A DNA stretch of 64,000 nt from Candidatus Obscuribacterales bacterium (GTDB taxonomy: Bacteria; Cyanobacteriota; Vampirovibrionia; Obscuribacterales; Obscuribacteraceae): the NCBI GenBank assembly GCA_019746975.1, contig JAIERK010000089.1, positions 38,528 through 102,527 on the forward strand, read 5' to 3'. The position numbers and the translations under genes were made by a program. A model generated the notes under the pieces. It made no database searches, was not told where the DNA came from, and saw only the letters and a list, made by a program, of their open reading frames with translations. Below are positions 53,601-62,586 of the stretch, in pieces (position 1 is the stretch's first letter; every line of letters starts with the position of its first letter).

Positions 53601-54119
53601 CTACTTCTTAGGCTTTTCCAATCGAGCACCGCACTTCTTGCAAGTGCAGTTTTCTTCATTGCTGTAGAAGCGCTCAAATATGGGGGGAAACTGAGTGACA
53701 ATGTTGGTCAATTCAAAATACTCTTCGTACAGCTTGCTTCCGCATTTATCGCAAATCCAGAGGAATCCATCGAGCTCTTTCCCATCACGCTTGCGCTCAA
53801 TCACAAGCCCGACGGTATTGGCCGGTCGCTGCGGAGAGTGCGGGACGCCGCCCGGCAGCAGGAAAATCTCGCCCTCTTTGATACTGATATCGACCGGTTG
53901 CCCATCGTCGATGACCTTGAGGACAATATCGCCCTCGACCTGGTAGAAAAACTCTTCACCCTGATTGACATGATAATCAGTCCGAGCGTTAGGGCCGCCG
54001 ACCACCATCACGATGAATTCCCGATCTTCCCAAACCATCTTGTTGCCCACAGGCGGCTTCAAAAGATGCCGGTTCTCTTCAATCCAGCCCTTGAAGTTAA
54101 TCGTTGACAAACGCCCCAT
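53601..54119 (-). CDS. nbaC: 3-Hydroxyanthranilate 3,4-dioxygenase
   Basis: 172 residues from the ATG at 54119, with GGAGG 5 nt upstream. A single cupin: Fe(II) ligands His50, Glu56 and His94, with substrate-contacting Arg46 and Arg98. The C-terminal rubredoxin-like site of bacterial HAAO is present as Cys123/Cys126 and Cys160/Cys163. It opens the ring of 3-hydroxyanthranilate; the product cyclises to quinolinate for de novo NAD synthesis or is degraded. First gene of the operon. Tryptophan 2,3-dioxygenase and kynurenine formamidase are not in the window. Confidence 0.96.
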   Translation of the reverse strand: MGRLSTINFKGWIEENRHLLKPPVGNKMVWEDREFIVMVVGGPNARTDYHVNQGEEFFYQVEGDIVLKVIDDGQPVDISIKEGEIFLLPGGVPHSPQRPANTVGLVIERKRDGKELDGFLWICDKCGSKLYEEYFELTNIVTQFPPIFERFYSNEENCTCKKCGARLEKPKK

Positions 54120-54277
54120 ACAAGCCTCCAGCTCGCGCTCCAGGTCTGACCCGAAGTCCATATTCTATTACTTTGCTTATCGTCTTGATCTTGTGATGTA
54201 GATGTATAAGATATGACTTAATAAATGGTGCTAGACTGACCTCTACAAACTGAGGCGGCTTGAGAAGACACTTTGCG

Positions 54278-54982
54278 ATGATCGCTCGGCTAAACAAAAC
54301 CGTCACAATGGTGGCGCCTGTCGTCCTTTCGTTGCTTTTTGGGCTTTGCGCTGCTGCTCACGCGCAAACACAAGAGCCTGAATGGGCTGTGTTCTCGCTG
54401 CCATCCAAAGAGTTTTCCATCGAGATGCCGCCCAACGTCCGCAAGAGAATCGAAGAACACGGCAAGACTCTCGATGTCATCTATTACCAATCCGATTCAT
54501 CCGGCACCAGATTCGACATCGAAGACGGCGCATACGTCGATCCGAAAAACAAAGAAAAATCGCACGAAGCGTTTTTCCTCAATCTGCTCGATTTTTTGAC
54601 GGCGCAGTTCAAGTTAGCCGGCGCCAACAATATCGAAAAGATTGTCGCGGATATCAACGGCAACGGCTGGCACGGCAAGAAAGTACTGTTCAAAATGAAC
54701 GGCATAGCAATCGCCACGATTGTCGTTGCCTATTCCAACGGAGACGATGTGGTTTACACCTTGCTCACCAATGCTGGTGACGACAAGCCCAACGTCAATC
54801 GATTTTTCAATTCATTCGTGGTCTATCCGCAAGCGGCATCAAAAGCCCATCTGGGTGATGCACAAACAGCAGGTATCAATAGCTTTGTTGGGCTAATTTG
54901 GACAGCCTCGGTGATTATCTTGGGCGTAGTTATAGTATCAATTGCGGTATCGGCACTGCAAAATCGAAAGAAAGGCAATTAA
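54278..54982 (+). CDS. Secreted or anchored protein with an FSIEMP-type beta domain
   Basis: 234 residues from the ATG at 54278; a TTG at 54260 is the alternative. Signal peptide about 1-30 (ending AAAHAQ). Residues about 35-190 form a single domain opening WAVFSLPSKEFSIEMPP, resembling the FSILLPG domain of the proteins at 5688-6239 and in the TraB paralogues. A C-terminal TM helix (about 203-226, IWTASVIILGVVIVSIAV) with a basic end would anchor it, leaving the domain outside the cytoplasm. Divergent from the kynurenine operon. Function unknown. Confidence 0.75.
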   Translation: MIARLNKTVTMVAPVVLSLLFGLCAAAHAQTQEPEWAVFSLPSKEFSIEMPPNVRKRIEEHGKTLDVIYYQSDSSGTRFDIEDGAYVDPKNKEKSHEAFFLNLLDFLTAQFKLAGANNIEKIVADINGNGWHGKKVLFKMNGIAIATIVVAYSNGDDVVYTLLTNAGDDKPNVNRFFNSFVVYPQAASKAHLGDAQTAGINSFVGLIWTASVIILGVVIVSIAVSALQNRKKGN

Positions 54983-55077
54983 CGGCGCCCGCGACTCCAA
55001 GCAGAGCTACGCCATGCGTCTCCCGTTTTTCAGACCGCGGTTTGGCGTATACAAAATTCGCCTACAAGCAGCGTACG

Positions 55078-56694
55078 CTAATCGTTGCCGAATACTTCCT
55101 GCTTCCACCAGCCTTCCTGGGGCATATCCTTGACATTCAACGCGCGCCAGCGTCCGCTGATCATGCCGGTCACGCAGGAATCAAGATGATCGGCCTGCTC
55201 GTCTCGATGAGTCGCTCGCAACAGATTGGCATAACTTTTCAAAATTCTCACCGTATCTGGATGATCGCCACCGAGCTGCAATTGCTTGATCTTCATGGCA
55301 CGCTCGTAGTAAGGCTCTGCTCGATCATATTTTTTCTGAACATGAAAGACAGTCGCGAGATTGTGCATCGCCGTAGCAGACTCCAGGCTCTGCGGACCGC
55401 TAATCTCGTCCTGAATCTTGATGCATTCTTCGCCGAATCTTTCCGCACGGTCGAACTTGTAAATCAAGTAATAGAGGCGAGCAAGATTGCTGGCAGCACC
55501 TGCAATTGCAATGTGTTTTTCACCCAAGACCTTTTTCTTGATATCGTATGACGTCACAAGACATGCTTCCGAACGCTCGTAATTCTGCTGCCGCAGATAA
55601 ATCTCACCGAGGGTTTCCAGTATAAAACAATAGGACGGGTTCTCGGGGTTGTCGCCTTTCGCTATTGTGAGCGCCTCTCTCAAGGCACCTTCGGACTTCG
55701 TCAGATTGCCTTCGCGCATACCGCTTTCTGCTGCACTCTTGAGTTCGTCCCAGGTCGAGCCATACTTGCCGCTTATCGGAAGAATCAACTTATGGCTGAT
55801 CTCCGCCGCTGTAGCAGCCGTTTGTGCCGGTTTCGAACCGATTTGATCTTCTTCGCTGAGACGGGCAGTCGCGACATCCGTCCGCTTAGCAACGCCAGGA
55901 CCCAGATGGCGAGCCAGACGAGAGTCGACCTCTTCGGGACTGAGATTGGCCACGTCGGGAGGGGTTTTTGCCTTCTGGAATGTGTTCTCAGCGCTAGCTT
56001 TGCGGATCTGCTTGATGATCGACGCATGAGCTGGCTTGGCAGCACTGGCTTCGCTCACCGGTTGTAATTGACCTGAGACGGACTGGCGCTTATCGAACGA
56101 CGGATAAGTACCAGAGACGCTCGCCTCGGAAGGCGGAAAACCGAGCGCTGCTCCACCGACATTGCGGGCCGACAAAGTCTGGCTCCAATTCGTCGCAGTG
56201 ACCATCTTGTCCGTAGCCCGCAACTGCATGGCCTCATCCTGCCGACCAAGCCTCATCAACAGATCGGCAAAGCTTCCAAGCACTTTGCTGACATCAGGAT
56301 GTTTCGCACCGAGTGCCCCAGTCTTTATCGCCAAGGCACGCTTGTAGAGCGTTTCGGCCTCGGCATAATAATTGAGCATGTGATAAACCATCGCGACGTT
56401 GTAAGCCATCGAGCCTACGTCGTTGTGGTGCGGTCCCAGAGCTGCCTCGTAAATAGAGAGCGCACGACAGCCGTGGTGCAACGACTCCTGCAGCCGCCCT
56501 TGGAACCAGAGACATTCAGTCAATTTCTCGAGGCTGTAAGCCAAACGGTGATCGGTGCTGCCAAACGATTCCGCTTCTTCGACAGCCAAAAGCCACGTAG
56601 CTTCGGCATACTCATACTTACCGCCACGTTGAGCCCGCTCGGCTGCTTGTATGTGCTCATTCCACTCGCTTAATTTTTCGGAAGCGTCGTTCAT
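55078..56694 (-). CDS. Tetratricopeptide-repeat protein (kinesin light chain-like repeats)
   Basis: 538 residues from the ATG at 56694. Two TPR blocks flank a disordered middle. Residues about 12-170 contain repeats such as SMAYNVAMVYHMLNYYAEAETLYKRALAI followed by LGAKHPDV. About 330-520 contain SATAMHNLATVFHVQKKYDRAEPYYERAMKI followed by LGGDHPDTV. The G..HPD linker marks the KLC/42-residue TPR type. Residues about 175-320 are Ser/Ala/Pro/Lys-rich. No signal peptide or TM: a cytosolic scaffold is likely, partner unknown. Convergent with the 54278 gene. Confidence 0.85.
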   Translation of the reverse strand: MNDASEKLSEWNEHIQAAERAQRGGKYEYAEATWLLAVEEAESFGSTDHRLAYSLEKLTECLWFQGRLQESLHHGCRALSIYEAALGPHHNDVGSMAYNVAMVYHMLNYYAEAETLYKRALAIKTGALGAKHPDVSKVLGSFADLLMRLGRQDEAMQLRATDKMVTATNWSQTLSARNVGGAALGFPPSEASVSGTYPSFDKRQSVSGQLQPVSEASAAKPAHASIIKQIRKASAENTFQKAKTPPDVANLSPEEVDSRLARHLGPGVAKRTDVATARLSEEDQIGSKPAQTAATAAEISHKLILPISGKYGSTWDELKSAAESGMREGNLTKSEGALREALTIAKGDNPENPSYCFILETLGEIYLRQQNYERSEACLVTSYDIKKKVLGEKHIAIAGAASNLARLYYLIYKFDRAERFGEECIKIQDEISGPQSLESATAMHNLATVFHVQKKYDRAEPYYERAMKIKQLQLGGDHPDTVRILKSYANLLRATHRDEQADHLDSCVTGMISGRWRALNVKDMPQEGWWKQEVFGND

Positions 56695-56892
56695 AGCCAA
56701 CCGTATCGTTTCGGCCCGAGATCGCAGGCAAAATTCTTAGTCCGTAATGTAACATTCCCAGCAGCGCGACCAATCCCACAAGTTACAAACCATTTCAGCT
56801 TCATGTCTCCAAATCAGGATCAAATAAGAATATCGGTCGCTTCTAAGGGTCTCCATACGGGTATAGTGCCTCTAACTGATTGGTTTTAAGGA

Positions 56893-57981
56893 ATGGGCGA
56901 AAGGAAAACTGTATTCCAATTGAACTGGAATCCCTCTCCAGTGAGCGTGATAGTGTTCTTCGCCTCGCTGGCGGCGCTGATTTACGTTCCTTACTGGTTT
57001 CAGATTCCAATGTTCTTGAGTGCGCTGATGGCTCTGCCGCTCGAGCTCGTTCTTGCAGCAGGAATTGTCTGGTTTTTCTATCACGGTTTAGAACCCGTGA
57101 GCCTGGCCAAAATCTTTTTTCTATTTCTCGCCATTTTTTCGCTCCTTGGTTTCGCCTCCAATCTGTTTTATCAGTCAACTTTTCTCTTGTCTTCCAGAAC
57201 TCTCTCTACGGATGGGTTCATCATCGGCATGCTCAATGCAGGCGCTATAGCGGTCACCCTTTCAAGCTACAAGCTGAAGGCGATTAAAGTAGATGCCGAG
57301 TCACTCGCCGTTGCTCCGACAGAGCCCTGGGTGCTCAAGGTCAGCCCAATAGCGCTTTCGGCGGCAATAGCGGTTCTCACCGTCTGGCTGATGTGCGATT
57401 GGACATCACTAATTGTCTCTGACACTTTCGCAGTCAACATCATCTACTTCATCGGAACGCAACTTCTGTTCAATGTTGGCGGCACCTTCTATTTCTTCAG
57501 AAGCAAACCGAGAATAGAGAAAATCAAGCTCAGCTTTCTGGTTATTGCAATCGCAACCGGACTCGGTACTCTCAGCAACCTCGTGCACCATCACACCTTA
57601 CTGCGTCCTGGAGACCGGCTGGAGCTACGGAGTATGGACTTCATGATTATGAATGCCGGTGCTCTGATAATTGTGCTCGCTTATGAGTTATGGTCGCGCC
57701 ACCTGAAGTCCGAGCAGGAGAAGCATGCTGCAAGACTGGCAGCATTCAATTCGGCATCGGCGCCGGCCGAAACGAAATCACCTGAAAGCGAAAAGCCTCA
57801 TCAGACGGATTCTTCCGAGAAATCCATTACTCAAGGCGACGCTGCTAAAGAAAAAGACAACGCAGATTCAACAGGAATCTCACCTCCCGCAAGTGGCGAA
57901 AAGGTAGTCAATGAGGAAAAAATCGCCACTCCGACAGGCGATTCAAAGCCGGTCGAAGCGGAACAAGGAATCAACAAATAG
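56893..57981 (+). CDS. Multi-pass membrane protein with disordered tail
   Basis: 362 residues. About seven to eight TM helices cover residues 17-270 (for example VIVFFASLAALIYVPYW, VLKVSPIALSAAIAVLTVWLM, LIIVLAYELW). The C-terminal 85 residues are Lys/Glu/Ser/Pro-rich and disordered. An AAGGA lies directly before the ATG, closer than ideal, so the exact start is uncertain. A histidine pair near LSNLVHHHTLL is the only distinctive motif. No family recognised. Confidence 0.7.
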   Translation: MGERKTVFQLNWNPSPVSVIVFFASLAALIYVPYWFQIPMFLSALMALPLELVLAAGIVWFFYHGLEPVSLAKIFFLFLAIFSLLGFASNLFYQSTFLLSSRTLSTDGFIIGMLNAGAIAVTLSSYKLKAIKVDAESLAVAPTEPWVLKVSPIALSAAIAVLTVWLMCDWTSLIVSDTFAVNIIYFIGTQLLFNVGGTFYFFRSKPRIEKIKLSFLVIAIATGLGTLSNLVHHHTLLRPGDRLELRSMDFMIMNAGALIIVLAYELWSRHLKSEQEKHAARLAAFNSASAPAETKSPESEKPHQTDSSEKSITQGDAAKEKDNADSTGISPPASGEKVVNEEKIATPTGDSKPVEAEQGINK

Positions 57982-58041
57982 TCGTCGGATTAACAAATAG
58001 TCACTGCAACATGACCACTCAAACGGGCGGCAGATCCGCAA

Positions 58042-58752
58042 CTAGCCAACCGTCAGGTAGCGAATCCGGCTTCGCCAGAGCACTCTGGTCTTCTGATTGT
58101 GTTTGATGTAATCAATGGTGGCACGACCAAAGATGAATCCGTATGTCCTTACCATTTTCTCGACGCTGCCGTAGTCCTGGATCGCATCAAAGTCTCGATA
58201 CTCAAATCCATAGTCTTGCAAGATCTCATCCGTGAGGCGATCGTTTGGGGCGCTGTCATTGACGACATCGTGCAGATCCCCTGCATACCAACCCGGAGCG
58301 ATGTTTACTAGAATAATTTTTCCGCCAGGGCGCACCACACGCAGTGCCTCAGCGATAAATGGCGGCAAGCTCTTATCAGCCGGACAAAATACGGTTGTTA
58401 TTCCCGAGATAGCGTCAACAGACTTGTCCGGCACGGGGAGCCGCTCTGCAGAACCTTCTTTGAACTCGACATTGACGATTTTCTTATCCTGTGCAAATTG
58501 GCGCGCCAAATTAAGCATGGCCGACTCCGGCTCAATACCGACAACTTTTTCCGCATGCTCTGCCAGAGCGAACGCTGATTTGCCGGTGCCACAGCCAATA
58601 TCAAGAACAACCTTATGGGCGAGCTCGAAGTGTTCTATGATGAAGTCCATGATCTCCGGACTGTATGGAACGCTTGCAAATTCATCATAAACTTCGGGAT
58701 AGTCCCGATACAAAATATCCCAGCGGTTTTCGATCGTATCTATTGTCGGCAT
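58042..58752 (-). CDS. Class I SAM-dependent methyltransferase
   Basis: 236 residues. Motif I VVLDIGCGTGKSAFAL (about 48-63), the acidic residue ending strand 2 in VVGIEPESAML, and LPVPDKSVDAISG (motif II/III) are those of UbiE/Methyltransf_11 enzymes, as is the following ALRVVRPGGKIILVNI. The C-terminal part (about 150-236) carries a less common WYAGDLHDVV segment. Substrate unknown: small molecule or lipid methylation is usual. Convergent with the membrane-protein gene at 56893. Confidence 0.88.
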   Translation of the reverse strand: MPTIDTIENRWDILYRDYPEVYDEFASVPYSPEIMDFIIEHFELAHKVVLDIGCGTGKSAFALAEHAEKVVGIEPESAMLNLARQFAQDKKIVNVEFKEGSAERLPVPDKSVDAISGITTVFCPADKSLPPFIAEALRVVRPGGKIILVNIAPGWYAGDLHDVVNDSAPNDRLTDEILQDYGFEYRDFDAIQDYGSVEKMVRTYGFIFGRATIDYIKHNQKTRVLWRSRIRYLTVG

Positions 58753-58895
58753 AATGTCTCATTTAGCTCCCAGACAGTTGAGGGTTGTTTATATCACACA
58801 AACAAGAATCCTCATAACGGAATCACTAAGAACAACTGCATTCCGGTCTGTCGCTCAATCGTTTCGAATTGCCGGTATCTGGCACTCCAACAGTT

Positions 58896-60431
58896 TTACT
58901 TAAGCGAAGATTTCGGCAAATACAGTTGTTGCAATTCGCCATTGCCAGCTACATACTCTATCTTCTGGTAATTGCGCTCAATTGCTTCAAGTAAAGATTC
59001 CGACCAGAAGTAACTGGGTTGATCGTGCAAGCTGTCGTTTTGATTGATGACAATGGCGGGATAACGACGCTCCTCTACTGCCTTCCGAACATCATCCAGC
59101 GAGTGTTTATCGGCACGCCATGTCTGCATGAGTGCAGCCACGTCGACAAACAGTGGCGTGGCGCCACACTCTATAGCTAGAGCAGGATCTTCGACGAAGA
59201 TGGTTTTCCCCTTGAGGTTCAAAGGCTTGAAGTCAGACTTCGTCCGCTCCATTCGAGTGCTAATCACAGACATTTGTGGAATCTGTGTACTGATTATGTA
59301 GCCGCTCAAGCCTGACAGTATGATCATAGCCACGCCGAGCGACAACGCGAATGATTCGAGGAAGAGCACAGTCAGCCAGCTCAAGGCGAGGTAGAGTATG
59401 AAACCGTTGTTCCAATTTGCATACGTTCCGCCTAACAAATAGCCAGTAAAGCCACCGCTAATGATGGCAACCGACAAAGGCAGAACAACCCTATCTCGAT
59501 CCTTACCACGAGCCACAAAGATCAAGCCCAAGAGCGGCACGGCCCACAATTTCGGCCAATCCACTCCGAGCCAGAAAAGATGTTTTTGCAAATCCTCGGA
59601 AGAAAACTCCATCCGCGAACCAAACATCATGTGCTGCAAAAAACCGCCGCCAGATACTCCGCTGAAGGCAAGGAAAACCGACAGCAGCAAGATGCTACTC
59701 CCGATCGCATAGATCAGCAGATCCACGTAACGCTTTTTCCAAATCAGATAAACCATCACCGCCGGCAGTATCACTATCGATGACTGTTTAGTGAACACCG
59801 CGGCCGTCAGGCAAAAAATCGACGGCAATGACTTCACGGTGCTTTCGAGGGCATTTTTGAATAAACCAAGTCCGGTAACTCTGTCTCTTTGATCCGCAAC
59901 AGCAAAGTAGTAAAGGCTCATCACGGTAAAACAGAGCCCAAGCATGTCTACGCGAGCCTTGAAAGACCAGGCCCAGACGAAAACATAACTTGCCAGCGTA
60001 AGGAGACCGATTGCAGCGCTCAACGGCGTGGCCTTCCAGACTCGCAACAACCTGAAGAAATAAAACATGCATCCGACGAATGCGAGCACACTAATCGCCC
60101 TGAGAGCCGCGTAACTATACGATCCGAAAAATTGAAAAGGCGCACCTAACGCATAGTAAACGGGTGGGTGTACTATCACTACCCACGGTGGCTCAACGAG
60201 ACGACGGGCGTCATAGATATTATGCTTAGCGGCCAGCTCGATCGCAGCCCAGAGACAGGAGCCCTCGTTGGTGTCTAAACTCAAGGGAGAAAGAAATGCA
60301 GTGAACCAGCTCGCAACATATACCGCTGAAAGTCCGATGGCGGCTAATATAACAAGCGACCAAACTAACTTGCGCGTGAGCGTCAGGTAGACTTCTCCTC
60401 GTGATATTCCATCTCGGTATTCACATCCCAA
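58896..60431 (-). CDS. GT-C glycosyltransferase-like membrane protein
   Basis: 511 residues from a TTG at 60431 (AAGGA 6 nt upstream); the start overlaps the flavoprotein gene by 49 bp and no better codon exists. About ten TM helices. The first loop contains [16 protein letters not shown], an acidic motif like that of GT39/GT83 enzymes, and [14 protein letters not shown] with the HPPVYY signature. The C-terminal domain (about 395-511) is soluble. It probably transfers a sugar from a polyprenyl-phosphate carrier. Coupling with the flavoprotein gene suggests one envelope-glycan pathway. Confidence 0.82.
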   Translation of the reverse strand: MGCEYRDGISRGEVYLTLTRKLVWSLVILAAIGLSAVYVASWFTAFLSPLSLDTNEGSCLWAAIELAAKHNIYDARRLVEPPWVVIVHPPVYYALGAPFQFFGSYSYAALRAISVLAFVGCMFYFFRLLRVWKATPLSAAIGLLTLASYVFVWAWSFKARVDMLGLCFTVMSLYYFAVADQRDRVTGLGLFKNALESTVKSLPSIFCLTAAVFTKQSSIVILPAVMVYLIWKKRYVDLLIYAIGSSILLLSVFLAFSGVSGGGFLQHMMFGSRMEFSSEDLQKHLFWLGVDWPKLWAVPLLGLIFVARGKDRDRVVLPLSVAIISGGFTGYLLGGTYANWNNGFILYLALSWLTVLFLESFALSLGVAMIILSGLSGYIISTQIPQMSVISTRMERTKSDFKPLNLKGKTIFVEDPALAIECGATPLFVDVAALMQTWRADKHSLDDVRKAVEERRYPAIVINQNDSLHDQPSYFWSESLLEAIERNYQKIEYVAGNGELQQLYLPKSSLK

Positions 60432-61963
60432 ACATTTTCCTTGGTGGTAATGCCAGCGACGATATTGTCGACAGCGGTCATCGATGCCAGCATGGAATGA
60501 TCCTGATTGTTGTATTTGTGCATCCCATTGCGTCCGACCAGGAAGAGATTTTCAATCTTATCGACAAAAGCCCGCAGCTCATCAAATCGGTCGTATGTTC
60601 CGAAGTAGCCAGGATAAGTCTTGGGCATTCGAACAACGGTACCGTCCATGACATCAACTTTGTCGACAATACCGATCTTTTGAAGTTCATCGCCTCCTAA
60701 CTCAATCAGCTTATCATCGGGCCAGGTCCAGATATCGTCTGTCTCGTTGCAGAAGTATTCCATCCCGAGCCAGACATTGTTCGGATCGGCAACCATAGCC
60801 GGACCCCAGTTGTTATATATCTGCATCCGTCCAACAAGAACGTCGCTCTCTTGAATGTAAATCCAGTTATCGAGAATGAGGCTTCGTCCACCAGCCTCTT
60901 TGTCTTTGACCTTCATTTTCTTGACGAGCAGACATACTTCGATGAAGTCGCGATAGACCAAACCCTCAGCAACTTCTCTAACATTGGCAGGAACGTCGCA
61001 GTCCAGCTTGGCAATCAGCTCTTTGATTGGCATTGTAGAGAAGAAGTAATCTCCCTTCAGCTCCTGCGTTTCACCGGTCTGGCTGTTACGCACCAAAGCC
61101 GATACCACTTTATTGTTTTCGACCTTGAGCTTTTCGACCTCGAGATTCATCAAGATCTCGCCGCCGCTCTCTTTCACACGCCTGGCGGTCTCAATCCACA
61201 TGCTGCCCGTGCCCAGCTTGGGATAGAGGAATTGTTCTACCAGCGACGTCTCGGTATTCTTCTGCCGCAGATCGCCCGCGCCCTGAACGATTTTGCGAGC
61301 AGCATGATATAAGGCCTTGAAAATGTTCAAGCCCTTGATCCGCTGCGCGCCCCAGGCTGCACTTATCTTGTGACACTCAATTCCCCACACCTTTTCGGTG
61401 TAGTCTTTGAAAAACGTTCGGTAGAGCTCCTTGCCAAATCGATTGGTAATGAACTCCTCTAGATTGTTCTCGGGTTTAATCGGAAAAGCCGCTGCTTTCA
61501 AATAGCTACAGCCAATCTTGAAAGTCTTAACCAAACCAAGATTCGAAAATGTCTGAACCTTCAGGCTGATGGGATAGTCGAAAAATTTTCGCAGATAATA
61601 AATTCGAGTCTTGCGTTGCAGGAGAATCATGATGTTATCAGTCGATTCCGCTGTAGCTCCTGACGAATCGCCTTTGATGGTGCGCTTTTTATTCTGGTAA
61701 GTAATCTCATGAAAACCATCGGGCAGCTGCTCGATTGGAATCATGTTGGCCCACCAGTCCATCACACGATCGGACTTCGAAAAAAATCTATGGGGACCGA
61801 TGTCGAATCGATTGCCCTTGTACTCCATGGTGCGCGAGATGCCACCAATCACATCAGTTTTTTCAAGCACGGTCGGCTTTACTTCCGTGCGCTCTAAAAG
61901 TTCAAAGGCTGCGGTCAGTCCCGCAGGACCTGCTCCGACGATAATCGCTTTTTTGTCCGACAT
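60383..61963 (-). CDS. FAD-dependent oxidoreductase (protoporphyrinogen oxidase / UDP-galactopyranose mutase-like)
   Basis: 526 residues. Begins with the dinucleotide-binding motif [16 protein letters not shown] (8-23) and [23 protein letters not shown], the arrangement seen in amine-oxidase-like and UDP-galactopyranose-mutase-like flavoproteins. A FAD-binding C-terminal motif occurs in [20 protein letters not shown]. The family often sits beside glycosyltransferase genes, as here (overlap of 49 bp), so a role in sugar or polyprenyl-lipid modification is likely. The reaction is not defined. Confidence 0.85.
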   Translation of the reverse strand: MSDKKAIIVGAGPAGLTAAFELLERTEVKPTVLEKTDVIGGISRTMEYKGNRFDIGPHRFFSKSDRVMDWWANMIPIEQLPDGFHEITYQNKKRTIKGDSSGATAESTDNIMILLQRKTRIYYLRKFFDYPISLKVQTFSNLGLVKTFKIGCSYLKAAAFPIKPENNLEEFITNRFGKELYRTFFKDYTEKVWGIECHKISAAWGAQRIKGLNIFKALYHAARKIVQGAGDLRQKNTETSLVEQFLYPKLGTGSMWIETARRVKESGGEILMNLEVEKLKVENNKVVSALVRNSQTGETQELKGDYFFSTMPIKELIAKLDCDVPANVREVAEGLVYRDFIEVCLLVKKMKVKDKEAGGRSLILDNWIYIQESDVLVGRMQIYNNWGPAMVADPNNVWLGMEYFCNETDDIWTWPDDKLIELGGDELQKIGIVDKVDVMDGTVVRMPKTYPGYFGTYDRFDELRAFVDKIENLFLVGRNGMHKYNNQDHSMLASMTAVDNIVAGITTKENVWDVNTEMEYHEEKST

Positions 61964-62586
61964 AGTTACCAGCTGGGTGACGCCACTATCACAGGTTATG
62001 GTACACGCCTAAGTGACCGTCGACCACATAAACATGTGCACATTTATTTTCGCCTACGCGACCCCGGCCATGTCCCTTTGCGTTCAGCCGGCATGCGGAT
62101 TGAACATGGCTCAGAAAGCCAGGTTCGGCAGACTCCTGAGAACGGGAATTCAAACCGATATCGGTTTAAACCTGAAACGAACCGACTGCTCAAAAGCCCG
62201 ACCTAGCCTGTATCTCAGGTCTTCGTCCTAGCAAGTGGACGGATAGCCCAAATCGTCCTTTCAGTACGACCAATTGTTAAGCAGGAGAAACACGAAAATT
62301 CACCCACCATCTCAAAGCTACTTAACTGGACTGGGCTATGGGCCTGAATATTGAGATTCTGGCGACCGTAGGAGCAAGTGATCTAAGTACTAAGTAACTT
62401 AATCACACTCTGATATCTCAATTTAATGTCGGAAAGACTGTTAAGTTGCACTGGTGTCAAGACACCAAAAAGTCACAAATACATATTAAAGTATTTGACA
62501 ACCCCCAATATACTTACTAGTACGCAACTCGCAGCCAGTCGGATCCAGGCGCTTATCGGCGTCAAACCAAGAGAAAAGAAAACTCA
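61964..62586. promoter_or_regulatory. Divergent intergenic region before the histidine kinase
   Basis: 623 bp. ORFs of 72-91 codons are not credible. A possible promoter for the kinase: TTGACA at 62495-62500 and TAGTAC at 62518-62523 with a 17-bp spacer; the -10 is poor. A palindrome lies just upstream at 62452-62467. Confidence 0.4.
62452..62467. promoter_or_regulatory. Palindrome upstream of the kinase promoter
   Basis: TGGTGTC-AA-GACACCA, perfect 7-bp arms with a 2-bp spacer, about 28 bp before the possible -35 box. Operator-like; regulator unknown. Confidence 0.45.
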
